Counted from the stretch's first letter, positions 27,936 to 37,797 are shown. The stretch: 64,000 nucleotides of DNA from Planctomycetia bacterium (GCA_015200345.1 CP054187.1:2588470-2652469), one strand, 5' to 3'. Numbers and translations: made by a program. Notes: a model not told the origin generated them from the sequence alone.

Positions 27936-30713
27936 CTATTGAGCAAGCAGGGCGGCTGCGAAGGCCGCCGCGTCGCTGTCCAGGTCCGGTCCGCCGAAAT
28001 CGGCACACTGCGGCAGATCGGTCTCCAGCGGCACGCCGAGCTTCACGCGGAGGAACGCGGCGACGTCCAGTCCGTTTACCGTCGCGTCGCCGTTGACATC
28101 GCCCGGCAGGACGCAGACGCAGCCGGGCGTATTGAAATCCATCGGGCTGGAGAACGGCGTCTCGTCGCCCTGGAAGTTCCTCGCCCGCACGCGGACGGTG
28201 TACGCCGTGCAGGGCGAAAGCAGCGACAGATTTCGCGCTGCGGCGGCGCCCCATTCGTTCGCGCCGCTGCCGGCGCCGGGATCAGGCACGACTTCGAAGT
28301 AGAAGCCTGTTTGCAGGAAACCGATGTTTGTGAAACTCCCCGTCGCCGTCACCGTGGCACCGTTCGCGGTCACGTTGCTCACGTTGACGCCGGTCGGGGT
28401 CTGGATGGCGGTCGCCGTCGCCACCGATGCCGAATATGGGGTGACGTTGGGGTTCGGCGCGGCGTTGTCCCGCGCACGAACGCGATACGTGAAGGCCGAA
28501 TTGGCCGTCAGGCCGGTGTCGACGTACTCGCGCTCGAATTGCCAGAGGCTGTCGTGCCCGCCCGCGCCCGATACATAATCGAATTGGTATTGCACCGGAG
28601 GCGAATCGGCGTCGGTGGCTTCGGTGGATCGCATCGTGATGGCGCTGTCGCTGACGGCCGTCGGCGCGATTTCAAAGGTCGGCGGCGGCGCCGGCTGGAC
28701 GCCATCCACCGTGGGAAACTGAAGCTTGCCGACCCAGGTGCCCCAGATGTTCGAGACATCGGCGTACTCCTGGACGGTCCAAAGGGTGCGATGGTCCGAG
28801 GGATCGAGCGTCGTGAGGCTGTAATCGCCCCAGCGATTGCGACCAAACCCGTCGATGTTGTTCTGCGGTCCGATGCCGGCCTTGAGCAGGGCGGGCGCGC
28901 TCATCTGCCCCGGCGGGTCGTTGACCAGCCGACCGGCGTAGTAGCAGCCGGCGTACTCGCTGGCCTTGGAACCGCTGCAGCCGAGAACCGCATCGCCCTG
29001 TTCGTTGACGGCGATGGAGGGGAAATAGTGCCACCTCGTGGCATCTCCGACCGCGCCCCATTGGGCGACGGTGAACGGACTGCCCTCGGCGAGCTGATAC
29101 CAGCGGCAGGTCGCGCCCGCGCCGCCGCTGACGGTGTGCGCGGTCCAGATGCTGCCGTTGCGATAAACCGCGTTCATCAGACGGGAGTCGACGGTGTCCA
29201 GGGCCGGGCCGCCCAGCGCGGGCGCGTCGGAGGCGGTGTTGAACGCGACGACCGGTACGACGCCGACTTCCACCAGCGTCGGGTTGGTCAAAGGCGGATC
29301 GACACGCCGCACGCGAATCCCGTTGTTGCTGTTCGTGGAGACGACGTACTCACCAGGCGGATTGCCATACGTCAGCGTCGGCTGGAGCGCACCCTCCCAC
29401 GGCAGGCCGCGGAAGGCCGTCACCGTGCCCATCGAAGGGGACGGCGCGACCAGCGGCGCCTTGTCGATGCAAAAGAGTGACATCTGACAGCCGACCATGT
29501 AGGCTCCGGTATAGATTCCGTTGGCGTCCAGTCCCAGCGTCGGGTAATCGGGCCAGCAGTTGCCGTCCGAGCCGCCGGTCACGAGAAAGTTCGTCTTGAA
29601 CCAGCTTCCCGAAGCATCGCTCGTCAGCGAGACGGCCAGGTACAACCGCGAACTGAAATCGTCGTTCAGAACGACCCAGCGGTTGGTGTAATGATCGAAC
29701 AGCACACGCGGATCGCCGGATGAGCCGGGCAGGAAACTGGTGATGGAGACGTTGCTCTGTTGCGCGCCGGTCGCCTTGTTGTAAATCGCGATGTTGCGAT
29801 TGACGCAGATGACGAATTGCGTCGGCCCGACCGCGCCGCAGGTGTCGGGCGGGTAGGAGAACTGCCCCGCGTCGCCGCGCTTCACGCCCTGAAAGTTCAG
29901 CGTCAAAAGCGGCGGCGTCCCCGCGCGCAGCAACCACAGGCCGTCGTCATGGTCGGCCGGCTGGGCGCCCTGGGGTTGCGAGAACGTCTGCGGTGCCGCG
30001 ATGGCGTCACCACAATCCGCGGTCACGCCTTCTCCGACTTCCCACGTTAAGCCGGCGTAGCCGGTGGCGGTGAGCACCTGGCCGTAGGGCAATTCCTCAA
30101 AGTCAAGCGTGACGGATTCGCCCGTGTCGCGGTACGTAAAGGACAGATCGTCCAGCGCGTAAAACCCGCCGCCGGCGACTGCGGCGATGGACTCAAAGAC
30201 AACGCGATCCACGTTGTCGAGATTCACGTCGAACGCCGTCGGGCGATCGCTGATGTCATGGAACCACGCAGTCTCGCCGACCTGCCTGCCGTCGCGATAG
30301 CCGATCACACGCAAGCCGGGCGTCCAGACTTCGGGCGCGCCCTGCCCGGCGACGAACACGCGATCAAACCGGACCGGCCGGGCGAAGCCGATCCCCATGC
30401 GCGTATCGCCGTTCTTGTTCACAAGGTTGTGATGGCCGGAGTGCGGGAAGTAGGTCGCGCGGATCGAGGGCACGGTCCACAAGCCGAACTCGTCGCGCTT
30501 TTTCACGGGCGGCTCGGGCGCGCGCTGGGCGTCGCGCGCGATGACGGCGTCCATCGATTCGATGATCGACGGGCCGAATGCCTCGGGGGGCAGGCGCTCG
30601 CCCTTGATCGCTACAGAAGTCTCAATACCAGTGGATTCGGCCCGCGCCAACCCGAGCGGCAGGCCTCCCAACAGGCCGCCGATCGCGGCAACCAAACGGA
30701 ATTTCTTCGTCAC
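27936..30713 (-). CDS. Secreted dockerin-type protein with FN3-like C-terminal module
   Basis: 925 residues. A signal peptide (about 1-25, 'FRLVAAIGGLLGGLPLGLARA') precedes a lectin-like beta region ('VNLDNVDRVVFESIAAVAGGGFYALDDLSF') and a long central part with propeller-like wording ('GAVGPTQFVICVNRNIAIYNKATG', 'DNNWR'-style turns). The last 240 residues contain two FN3-like domains with the striking 'FDYVSGAGGHDSLWQFEREY' string and end in a dockerin: 'GDVNGDATVNGLDVAAFLRVKLG' region, Cys, 'DLDSDAAAFAAALL'. The C-terminal module is shared with the next gene. The enzymatic role, if any, is unknown. GTG start with GAGGGG five bases upstream. Confidence 0.75.
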   Translation of the reverse strand: MTKKFRLVAAIGGLLGGLPLGLARAESTGIETSVAIKGERLPPEAFGPSIIESMDAVIARDAQRAPEPPVKKRDEFGLWTVPSIRATYFPHSGHHNLVNKNGDTRMGIGFARPVRFDRVFVAGQGAPEVWTPGLRVIGYRDGRQVGETAWFHDISDRPTAFDVNLDNVDRVVFESIAAVAGGGFYALDDLSFTYRDTGESVTLDFEELPYGQVLTATGYAGLTWEVGEGVTADCGDAIAAPQTFSQPQGAQPADHDDGLWLLRAGTPPLLTLNFQGVKRGDAGQFSYPPDTCGAVGPTQFVICVNRNIAIYNKATGAQQSNVSITSFLPGSSGDPRVLFDHYTNRWVVLNDDFSSRLYLAVSLTSDASGSWFKTNFLVTGGSDGNCWPDYPTLGLDANGIYTGAYMVGCQMSLFCIDKAPLVAPSPSMGTVTAFRGLPWEGALQPTLTYGNPPGEYVVSTNSNNGIRVRRVDPPLTNPTLVEVGVVPVVAFNTASDAPALGGPALDTVDSRLMNAVYRNGSIWTAHTVSGGAGATCRWYQLAEGSPFTVAQWGAVGDATRWHYFPSIAVNEQGDAVLGCSGSKASEYAGCYYAGRLVNDPPGQMSAPALLKAGIGPQNNIDGFGRNRWGDYSLTTLDPSDHRTLWTVQEYADVSNIWGTWVGKLQFPTVDGVQPAPPPTFEIAPTAVSDSAITMRSTEATDADSPPVQYQFDYVSGAGGHDSLWQFEREYVDTGLTANSAFTYRVRARDNAAPNPNVTPYSASVATATAIQTPTGVNVSNVTANGATVTATGSFTNIGFLQTGFYFEVVPDPGAGSGANEWGAAAARNLSLLSPCTAYTVRVRARNFQGDETPFSSPMDFNTPGCVCVLPGDVNGDATVNGLDVAAFLRVKLGVPLETDLPQCADFGGPDLDSDAAAFAAALLAQ

Positions 30714-30777
30714 GAAAACCCCTCTTCACACGGGATGACGTTCCAAGTCAGGCGGGAAACCACTTCTCCACACCTTG

Positions 30778-30783
30778 ATTATA
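30778..30783 (-). promoter_or_regulatory. Possible -10 box (TATAAT) upstream of the 27936-30713 gene
   Basis: Read on the minus strand the sequence is TATAAT, 65 bases before the GTG start. No good -35 was found at 16-19 bases, so support is partial. Confidence 0.35.
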
Positions 30784-30900
30784 ACGATTCTGGGGTCCGG
30801 CGCGCGCCAAATAATCACCGTGTCGGTGGCGGTTTGGCAGGCGGAATTCAGCCGCGGATGCGGAATTGGGGCCGGTTCACACAGCGCGACGCGGTGCGAA

Positions 30901-33762
30901 TCATGCCCCCAGCAGGTCGGCAGCGAAGGCGGCGATGTCCCCCGCCAGCGTCCCGGTGTCGTAGTCGGCGCAGGCGGCGTTGTCGCCCGACAGAGCCTGG
31001 CCGAGTTTCACCCGAATGAAGCCGGCGATGTCCAGGCCGTTGCGCGCGGCGTCACCGTTGACATCGCCGGTGAGCGTGCAGGCCGCACAACCGGCGGTGG
31101 CCTGCATGGCGGCGGGCGAGAAAGGCGTCTCGGTCGCCTGAAAGTTTCGCGCGCGAACGCGGAACGTGTACGTCGTGCAGGGCGACAGGCCGGTGATCGT
31201 GACGTTCGGCGACGAGGTCCAGACGTTGCCGCCGGTGCCATGTGGCGGGGAGACTTCGAAAAAGAAACCAGTCTGCAGGAAGCCGACGTTGGTGAACGTA
31301 CCGGCTGCCGTGAGCTGCACGGAGTCCGCCGTCACGGTTCCGATGGTGACGCCGATGGGCGTTTCAATGTGCGTGGCGGCGGTGAAGTTGGAGGAGAAGT
31401 TTCCGGTGTTGGGCGTCGGCGTGACGCTGTCGCGCGCCCGGATCCGATAGTTGTAGCTGGAGTTCGCGGTCAGGCCCGTATCGATGTAATCGCGCGAAAG
31501 CTGCCAACCGCTGTCGTGCCCGCCCGCGCCGGAGACGTAATCGAAGTAATACTGGATCGGCGGCGTCGTGTCGGTCGCCAGCACGGCCTGCATGGAGATT
31601 TCGCTCGCGCTGATGCCCACCGGCGCTGTCAGGAACTGCATCGGATTCGGCGACGGTGCGGCCGTGTCAGGGGCGACGCCGGAGTAGCGCAGCGTGATCG
31701 TCGCGGTGTTGGAGGTTGTCTGGCCGTCCGAGACGGAGAACTGGAACGTATCGGTGCCGGCCGACGTGCCGGAGCGGCGCAGCAGCAGCCCCGGTCCTCC
31801 GACGCTGCTGATGACGGTGGACTGCGCCGGGCCGGACAGGACGTTGTACGTTGTGATGCGGTCTTCCTCGTCGCTGGCGGGCAGTTCGATCAGGAACGCG
31901 CCGAAGGTCGTCACGTCGCGCGTGTAGCTGTACGCCACGGGTGCGTGATTGGGCATCGCGCCGGCCGGTGGATTGGCGAACGTGACATTCAAATGGACCG
32001 GGGCCGACAGCGCCCGCTTGCCGTCGCTGAATTCGGCCTCGGCGACGAGCCGCACCGGGCCGCCGCCGAAGACGTCACCGAGAATCGAGAAGGCCGCGCT
32101 GGCGCTCGGTGTCGCGGCGATCACGCGAGCATTGTGCAGCAGACGGATTTCCGTCACCGTCCCGCCCGCGGCCGACACGTTCACCGTGAACAGCGTCGAG
32201 CGATCGCCGCTCGGCGGATTGGCCGACAGCGTCGCCGAGCGGCCGAAGTTGTTCGTCTGAAGCGTGCCGATCCAGCGGCCAACCGTCGCGACCAGGCCGG
32301 ATTCGCGCGCGACAACGCGCAGATCGTGATGGCCGTCGGCGAGGTTGGCGGTGTTGAGCGAGAACTGCCCGCCCGCAGCGACCGAACCAAGCAGCCGGCC
32401 GTCGACGTACAGCTCGTTGTTGGCGATGGTCGCGCCGGGTCGCGTGGCGGTGGAATTGGGTGTGAGGGCGATCGTGCCGGAGACGGCGGCGCCGGGCGCG
32501 TCGGGCACGGTGACGGTTGGAATGTAGGCAAACGCCTGCGTCAGCGGGTCACCGTAAAACAGGCATTGAAACGGCGCCCATTGAATGCTGCGAAAGAGCG
32601 CCTCGCCCAGGCAAACGCCCTGGTAATACCACGAATGCAGCCGAGGATGCGGGAACTTCCCGGGGATGCCCGCGCCGAAGACGCACGGTTCTTCGACCGT
32701 GCCCATCGAGGCCGACGCGCCGTTGGCCGGAAAACCCTTGGCGATCCAGCGCGAGAGCTTCACCTGGCTGGTGTCTTCAAAGGTCGCGGCGAAGCTGGTC
32801 AGGTGATCGCAGAACGCGCCGGGGGTGATCGTCATCGACGTGCCGTCGATGTTCGGCGTGGCCGCGCCGGTGAGGATGCCGAGGCAATCGTGCTGGCCGG
32901 CGGGCAGGTCCTGATTATCAATCTGCACGGCCTGTCCGCCGTTGGCGATGATCTCATTGATGACCGTGGCGAAAAGCGGATCGCGCGGGTTGCTGCGGAT
33001 CGCATCGGTCGTCTTCATGAAGTAGAAGGTGCCGCCGGGTCGCGTGCCGTCGACGGCGACGCTTCGGTCGATCATGGCGATGATTTCGTCGAGCGTGTTG
33101 CCGTTGAAGCCGTCGTGACCGAGCATGAAGCCGATGTAGTAGCGCTTGGCGGCCGGGGCCGTGCTGGGGGCGCCGCCGACGTAGGACAGGGAGTTTCGAA
33201 AGGCGCGGGCCACGGGATTGTTGGAGTAGAACTGATTCGGCTCCATGACGTTGAGCGTGCCGCCAAGGATGAGCGACTTGTAGTAGGCCAGGCCGTAGGC
33301 GGATGAAATAGACAGCCGAGTAACCGGCGTGCAGCCCGACGCGCCGATCAGCCCGGGTGAGAAGACGGAGAATCCTTCGCCGGGCGGGATGACGACGAAG
33401 TCGACGTGATCATCGATGCCGCGGTGTTGCAGCGCACCGAAGAGAGCGTCGATCGAGCGATCGGCGAAGTTCGTGTAGCTGTTGACCTCGCTCTTGTAGT
33501 AGATGACGTTGGCGTCGGGAATGTTGCGGGCGTTCTTGTAGTAGTTGCCCAGGTACAGCGACGACGGACTCTCCGGATTGATGATGAGCAGGACGTTCTC
33601 CCCTCCGCCGCCGGCGTATGCCGTCGGAACGAACGCCAGCGCAAGCAGTGCGGAGACGATGAACCACGCCGCAAGCCGTGACGCGAGTCGCTCCGCCCAC
33701 CGGGAATCGGCCGAGCGGTATTGGAGAATCGTCGTTGGTGAGCGTTGGTCGCCGAGTCGCAT
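30901..33762 (-). CDS. TIGR03790-type secreted protein with FN3-like and dockerin C-terminus
   Basis: 953 residues with a signal peptide ('FIVSALLALAFVPTAYA'). The N-terminal 400 residues match the TIGR03790 family style: 'NVLLIINPESPSSLYLGNYYK' (conserved start), 'ARNIPDANVIYYKSE', 'VDFVVIPPGEGFSVF', 'RPGGTFYFMKTTDAIRSNPRD'. The function of that family is not established. The middle holds Ig/cadherin-like beta domains ('DEEDRITTYNVLSGPAQS'). The last 240 residues repeat the FN3-FN3-dockerin module of the neighbouring gene ('FDYVSGAGGHDSGWQLSRDY'). I prefer ATG 33762 because it sits just before a normal signal peptide; an earlier start at 33825 is possible. Confidence 0.75.
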   Translation of the reverse strand: MRLGDQRSPTTILQYRSADSRWAERLASRLAAWFIVSALLALAFVPTAYAGGGGENVLLIINPESPSSLYLGNYYKNARNIPDANVIYYKSEVNSYTNFADRSIDALFGALQHRGIDDHVDFVVIPPGEGFSVFSPGLIGASGCTPVTRLSISSAYGLAYYKSLILGGTLNVMEPNQFYSNNPVARAFRNSLSYVGGAPSTAPAAKRYYIGFMLGHDGFNGNTLDEIIAMIDRSVAVDGTRPGGTFYFMKTTDAIRSNPRDPLFATVINEIIANGGQAVQIDNQDLPAGQHDCLGILTGAATPNIDGTSMTITPGAFCDHLTSFAATFEDTSQVKLSRWIAKGFPANGASASMGTVEEPCVFGAGIPGKFPHPRLHSWYYQGVCLGEALFRSIQWAPFQCLFYGDPLTQAFAYIPTVTVPDAPGAAVSGTIALTPNSTATRPGATIANNELYVDGRLLGSVAAGGQFSLNTANLADGHHDLRVVARESGLVATVGRWIGTLQTNNFGRSATLSANPPSGDRSTLFTVNVSAAGGTVTEIRLLHNARVIAATPSASAAFSILGDVFGGGPVRLVAEAEFSDGKRALSAPVHLNVTFANPPAGAMPNHAPVAYSYTRDVTTFGAFLIELPASDEEDRITTYNVLSGPAQSTVISSVGGPGLLLRRSGTSAGTDTFQFSVSDGQTTSNTATITLRYSGVAPDTAAPSPNPMQFLTAPVGISASEISMQAVLATDTTPPIQYYFDYVSGAGGHDSGWQLSRDYIDTGLTANSSYNYRIRARDSVTPTPNTGNFSSNFTAATHIETPIGVTIGTVTADSVQLTAAGTFTNVGFLQTGFFFEVSPPHGTGGNVWTSSPNVTITGLSPCTTYTFRVRARNFQATETPFSPAAMQATAGCAACTLTGDVNGDAARNGLDIAGFIRVKLGQALSGDNAACADYDTGTLAGDIAAFAADLLGA

Positions 33763-34037
33763 GTGCGGTTTCCACTCCGGGGGCGTGTCCGAGCCTACCA
33801 CGTTGAAGCGCGGCATCTCCCGCATCGGTACGCTTCATCCTCTCGATGACGTCGTGCGAGTACGCGTCGGCTGCGCCGAGGCTGACCACCCTGCTTCCCA
33901 TTTTACCCGGTCGCCAACCGACGATTCCACCCCTAAGCCCCAGAAAACCGGGCCGCAATGAGCGATGCAAATGAAAATGGCAATCAGGGTGTTCGCGCAC
34001 GCACAGAGAGGCTGATAACGTGAGGACCGAGCGTGGA

Positions 34038-35264
34038 TTAGCGCTCGCCGGAGGTCCAGACCCGCTTCACAAGCTTGCCTTGCGTTGATCGTGGGGAGGC
34101 AGGGCCTTTTTTCAAGCGGGCCGGAGTGCTTGGGTCGCGTTCCGCGCCGTTTGCCGGGACGGTCTTGCCGACGACTTCCAGCAGCTTGGGCACAAAGAAG
34201 CTGCGCGGATCGAGCTGGGCCGCGCGGCGCAGAACGGGGTAGGCGGCGGCTGATCCTTCGGTGCGGAAGAGTACGTAACCGAGTACCGCCCGGGCGGAGG
34301 CGTCCTTCGGATGGCGTACGACGTGGGCCTTCAGCGCATCGAGATGCCGATCGAAATCGGCGCGGTCGCCGTATTCGTCGCGCAGGTCGTAATCCCGGCT
34401 GACGAGCAGCGGCGAGAGTTCAAAGGCGCGGGACAGTTGCGAGACCGATTCGTCGTAGCGCCCGAGCGCGAACAAGGCGTGCCCCGCGTGCAGCCTCACG
34501 GCGGCGGAACCGTGGTCCGCATCGGCCGCGCCGAGGAACTTGATCGCAGCCTGTTCGTAGTTGCCCGCGTTGAACAGCGCCATGCCGTCCTCGAAGAGGT
34601 CCATGTTCTGATTGATCAGGTAGCCGGCGCGCTGCGAGGCGAGATCGCGGAACTGCTGGCGCTGCCCGATGGTCACATCGCGCTCGTAGTAGAAGAGGGG
34701 ATCGTAGGCAAAAGGCGGCGGGTTCGAGACGACCCACGACTCGGTCCAGGCACTGCTTGCCCAGCCGCTGACATACGGCCCGACGCTGCCGCAGGGGAGA
34801 TTGCTGCGGCCGTAGATTGGTGCGCCGTAGCCGAACGAGCGTGTGTGCCCGCCGAAGCTGGGTGCGTAATTGCCATAAGGCGTGGTGCGCGAGCCGAAGC
34901 CGGGCGTGCCGAAGCGACCGGGTGAGATGACGGGGTAACGCACGATGCCGCCAGCCTGGAAGCGGTCGTTGCAGGCGGTGTTGAAGGCACGCACGGGATG
35001 ACTGGTATATCGATAGGTGTCAAAAAACGGGCTGGTCGCGCCGGGCTGGGTGTAGATCGGTCGCGGCGGCGTGTAGTAGTACTGCATCGTGCCGATCGAG
35101 CCGCGGCAGAGCGGGTCGGGGCCGGGAATGCGCACGATGCGCGGCGAAAAGCCGCTGTTGCAGGCGCTGCCTGATCCGCGCGAAGGGATACCGTCGGCGA
35201 AGGTGTCGGGAGCAAGACTGACGGCATGGATGAAAGCGAGGATGGCAACAAGGCTTCGGGACAT
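34038..35264 (-). CDS. Secreted TPR protein with Gly/Tyr-rich N-terminal half
   Basis: 408 residues. The signal peptide (about 1-23) is followed by an extended region rich in Gly, Tyr, Pro, Ser and Arg ('GTPGFGSRTTPYGNYAPSF'), disordered in appearance. From about residue 200 it is helical with tetratricopeptide repeats ('DGMALFNAGNYEQAAIKFLG', 'HAGHALFALGRYDESVSQLS', 'AVLGYVLFRTEGSAAAYPVL'). The basic C-terminus ('LKKGPASPRSTQGKLVKR') is unusual. TPRs suggest a scaffold or envelope assembly role; no partner is obvious. GGAG six bases upstream fixes ATG 35264. Confidence 0.7.
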   Translation of the reverse strand: MSRSLVAILAFIHAVSLAPDTFADGIPSRGSGSACNSGFSPRIVRIPGPDPLCRGSIGTMQYYYTPPRPIYTQPGATSPFFDTYRYTSHPVRAFNTACNDRFQAGGIVRYPVISPGRFGTPGFGSRTTPYGNYAPSFGGHTRSFGYGAPIYGRSNLPCGSVGPYVSGWASSAWTESWVVSNPPPFAYDPLFYYERDVTIGQRQQFRDLASQRAGYLINQNMDLFEDGMALFNAGNYEQAAIKFLGAADADHGSAAVRLHAGHALFALGRYDESVSQLSRAFELSPLLVSRDYDLRDEYGDRADFDRHLDALKAHVVRHPKDASARAVLGYVLFRTEGSAAAYPVLRRAAQLDPRSFFVPKLLEVVGKTVPANGAERDPSTPARLKKGPASPRSTQGKLVKRVWTSGER

Positions 35265-35567
35265 GAGTTGCTCCACACCTGGGGCCGCCGGTCGGAGAGG
35301 AGCGGCCGGTTCACGAGACGAACCTCTACAGGATATTAGACCTGAAAAGAGGGTTTGAAGTTAGCGGTGGGCGATCGTTGTCGAGCGAGAATCTGGCGAA
35401 GTTTCTTTTGCAGTTGCACAAAGTTTCGTGTGATTGTTGTCGCTCCCTGTGTAAAGTCGAGCGGAGGTCGGCTTTTCCTAAGCGTGGCATTGGTCAAAGT
35501 TTGGATCGCGGACCGGAGGATGAAACCGTGCGGTGCAAAGTCACGCCGCGATGGGCGATTTGCCGCT

Positions 35568-35587
35568 AAGTTAGTAACCACTAACTT
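35568..35587. promoter_or_regulatory. Inverted repeat in the 489-base spacer before the HgdB-like gene
   Basis: aagttagt-aacc-actaactt: eight perfect base pairs with a four-base loop, followed by ttc. It is AT-rich and stands out in this GC-rich DNA, so it looks like an operator or a terminator reading upstream. Further along, gggccg/cggccc (about 35701-35722) forms a second hairpin about 30 bases before the start codon. No gene is seen in 35265-35753. Confidence 0.5.
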
Positions 35588-35753
35588 TTCCGTTCTGTAT
35601 CAAGGACGGGCGCGGCGGGAACCGGATGCGAAAGAAAACCGTGATTTTACTTGCAATCCCCAGCCGCGCGGGTGCAATACGCACCGGTGCAAGAGGTGAG
35701 GGCCGCCGGTTGAATCGGCCCTAAGCTAGTGTTTCCTAACCAGGAGTCTCTTC

Positions 35754-37634
35754 ATGGTTGCCAACGCCACGACCACCGCGACGTCCTCGCAGCGTGCTTC
35801 CGGCGATATCGCCCTGCCGCTGCTGCGTGACTCGATTGAAGCGACGATTGCCGCCGAGCGCGCGCGCTTGATGAAAGAGGCCGGTCTGACGGTCGGTCCG
35901 ATCCAGCACTTCAAGCGGCCGGTGGAGCGGAATTTCACCCGCGCCGAGCGCGGGAAGGTGACTATTTGGCTGGGCGGCCTGACGCTGCGACATGAGCAGC
36001 TCATCGTCGCCGGTCTGGAGGGGCTGGGCTACAAGGTCGGGCTGATCCCCACGCCGGTGAAGGCCGATTTTCAGGCGGGCAAGGAGTTCGGCAACAACGG
36101 ACAGTGCAACCCGACCTATTTCACCGTCGGCGCGCTGGTGAATCACCTCAAGCGGATGCGCGACGAGCAGGGCATCCCGCTCGAACAGATTTTGAGCGAT
36201 CACGTCTTCATCACCGCCGGCGCCTGCGGGCCGTGTCGATTCGGCATGTACGAAGCCGAGTATCGCCTTGCCCTGCGCAACAGTGGATTCGACGGTTTTC
36301 GCGTGCTGCTGTTCCAGCAGAGCGGGGGTCTGGACCAGGCGGCGGTCGAGGCCGGGCTGGAGTTCAATCTCAACTTCTTCCTGTCGCTCCTGAACGCCAT
36401 GTTCATGGGCGACATCCTGAACGAAGTCGCGTACCAGATTCGGCCGTACGAGGTCGTGCCGGGGCAGACGAACGCGGTATTCGACAAGTGTATTAAAATT
36501 TGCCAGGAGGCGTTGAGGAAGAAGAACTACGACGAGGTGCATCAGGGGGCGCTGGCGAGGATTCTGGCGAAGATCGCCCCGGTGAAGGGACCGGCCGACG
36601 CGGCGAAGTTTCTGGATCAGTTGCGCGGCACCTACTACGCCGAGGTGTTCGCCGAGTGCGCGAAGATCATCAACGAGGAAATCGAGGTCGACTGGCTGCG
36701 AGCCAAGCCGATCGTGAAGGTGACCGGCGAGTTCTGGGCGCAGACGACCGAGGGCGACGGAAACTTCCGAATGTTTCCGTTCCTCGAGGGCGAAGGCGCC
36801 GAGGTGCTGGTCGAACCGGTGGCAACGTGGATCTGCTACATGCTGCACCAGGCGGGGCTGAAGGCGGCAGACCGCAAGGGGATTAACGAAGCGTCAACAC
36901 AAGTGGATCCAAGCCGCGATCGTGATGGAGTGGGTTCTGTTTCACGCTGGAACATCAAGGCCCGCCTCGCGGCGGAGATTGCCTTCCGCAAGAAGATGTT
37001 CACCTTCGACCTCGCCGAGAAGATCATCAAGCACGAATACAACAAGCTGCGCGAAGCCATCGGCGGCACGGCCCACGAACTGGCCAATCAACTGGAGCTG
37101 ACCCGCGCCGGCCATCCGTACTACAACAGTCGGGCCGGCGGCGGCGAGGGCCATCTCGAAGTCGCCAAGAACATTTATTACTCGTCGAAGGATCTCGCAC
37201 ACATGGTGCTGTCGCTCAAGCCGTTCGGCTGCATGCCCAGCACGCAGAGCGACGGCGCGCAGGCGGCGGTGGTGAGCCACTACAAGGACATCATCTACAT
37301 CCCGATTGAGACATCCGGTGAAGGCGACATCAACGCGCACTCGCGCGTGCAGATGGCCCTCGGCGAGGCGAAGGTGAAGTGCAAGGAAGAATTCAAACGC
37401 GCCATCGCTGCGACGGGCTACACGCTGGAGCAGATTCGCGACTACGTCGCCCGCGAGGAGAACCGCGACCTCCGCCGACCGCTGCTGCACGTGACGCACC
37501 GCAAAGGCGTGGTCGGCAAGGCGGCGAACTTCGTGCTGGACGTTGCGGAGCGGATGAAGAAAGAAGGCGTGGGGCTGCGGAAACAGAACGCCTCAACTGG
37601 TTCAGAGCCTGATTTCGCGTGCGCGTCGGCCTAA
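35754..37634 (+). CDS. HgdB-like 2-hydroxyacyl-CoA dehydratase-related protein
   Basis: 626 residues. It belongs to the HGD-D/DUF2229-type Fe-S family: 'NNGQCNPTYFTVGALVNHL', 'VFITAGACGPCRFGMYEAEYR', 'LLFQQSGG' and 'HLEVAKNIYYSSKDLAHMVLSLKPFGCMPSTQSDGAQ' are its conserved Cys-containing blocks, expected to hold a [4Fe-4S] cluster. Classical members with an HgdC activator dehydrate 2-hydroxyacyl-CoAs, but this long form always pairs with a giant activase fusion and has no assigned reaction. The partner gene lies 660 bases downstream. Residues about 384-394 ('VDPSRDRDGVG') look like inserted repeat DNA. GGAG eight bases upstream supports ATG 35754. Confidence 0.8.
   Translation: MVANATTTATSSQRASGDIALPLLRDSIEATIAAERARLMKEAGLTVGPIQHFKRPVERNFTRAERGKVTIWLGGLTLRHEQLIVAGLEGLGYKVGLIPTPVKADFQAGKEFGNNGQCNPTYFTVGALVNHLKRMRDEQGIPLEQILSDHVFITAGACGPCRFGMYEAEYRLALRNSGFDGFRVLLFQQSGGLDQAAVEAGLEFNLNFFLSLLNAMFMGDILNEVAYQIRPYEVVPGQTNAVFDKCIKICQEALRKKNYDEVHQGALARILAKIAPVKGPADAAKFLDQLRGTYYAEVFAECAKIINEEIEVDWLRAKPIVKVTGEFWAQTTEGDGNFRMFPFLEGEGAEVLVEPVATWICYMLHQAGLKAADRKGINEASTQVDPSRDRDGVGSVSRWNIKARLAAEIAFRKKMFTFDLAEKIIKHEYNKLREAIGGTAHELANQLELTRAGHPYYNSRAGGGEGHLEVAKNIYYSSKDLAHMVLSLKPFGCMPSTQSDGAQAAVVSHYKDIIYIPIETSGEGDINAHSRVQMALGEAKVKCKEEFKRAIAATGYTLEQIRDYVAREENRDLRRPLLHVTHRKGVVGKAANFVLDVAERMKKEGVGLRKQNASTGSEPDFACASA
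36903..36935 (+). repeat. Dispersed element, copy 3, in frame inside the HgdB-like gene
   Basis: gtggatccaagccgcgat then cgtgatggagtgggt encodes VDPSRDRDGVG. The same block order (gatcc, gccg, gacgg, cgggtt) is found at 40904-40936 in the partner gene, where it encodes TDPGRDRDGAG. It interrupts a region that is otherwise conserved helical sequence. Confidence 0.5.
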
Positions 37635-37660
37635 TGCCGCGTCAAGGTATTGGGGATGAT

Positions 37661-37768
37661 GTGAATCGCGAACGAGATGTGAATCGTGAACGGAATGTGA
37701 ATCGTGAACGGAATGTGAATCGTGAACGGAATGTGAATCGTGAACGAGATGTTGATCGCGCACCCTCT
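37661..37768 (+). repeat. 18-bp tandem array (five units plus a decayed sixth)
   Basis: Units gtgaatcg[ct]gaacg[ga]a[at] start at 37661, 37679, 37697, 37715 and 37733; the sixth (37751) decays into the palindromic element. A frame through it would encode VNRER[DN] repeats, but it has no supported start and I do not call a gene. It lies between the HgdB-like gene and the DUF559 gene. Confidence 0.85.
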
Positions 37769-37797
37769 CCCTTCCAGGGAGAGGGCAGGGTGAGGGT
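37762..37797 (+). repeat. Left inverted copy of the 'ccctctccct' palindromic element
   Basis: accctctccctt then ccagggagagggcagg and gtgagggt, 36 bases. It is the reverse complement of 38166-38201 apart from a one-base length difference and two substitutions. With that copy it brackets the DUF559 gene. Versions of this element are widespread in bacterial genomes. Confidence 0.85.
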
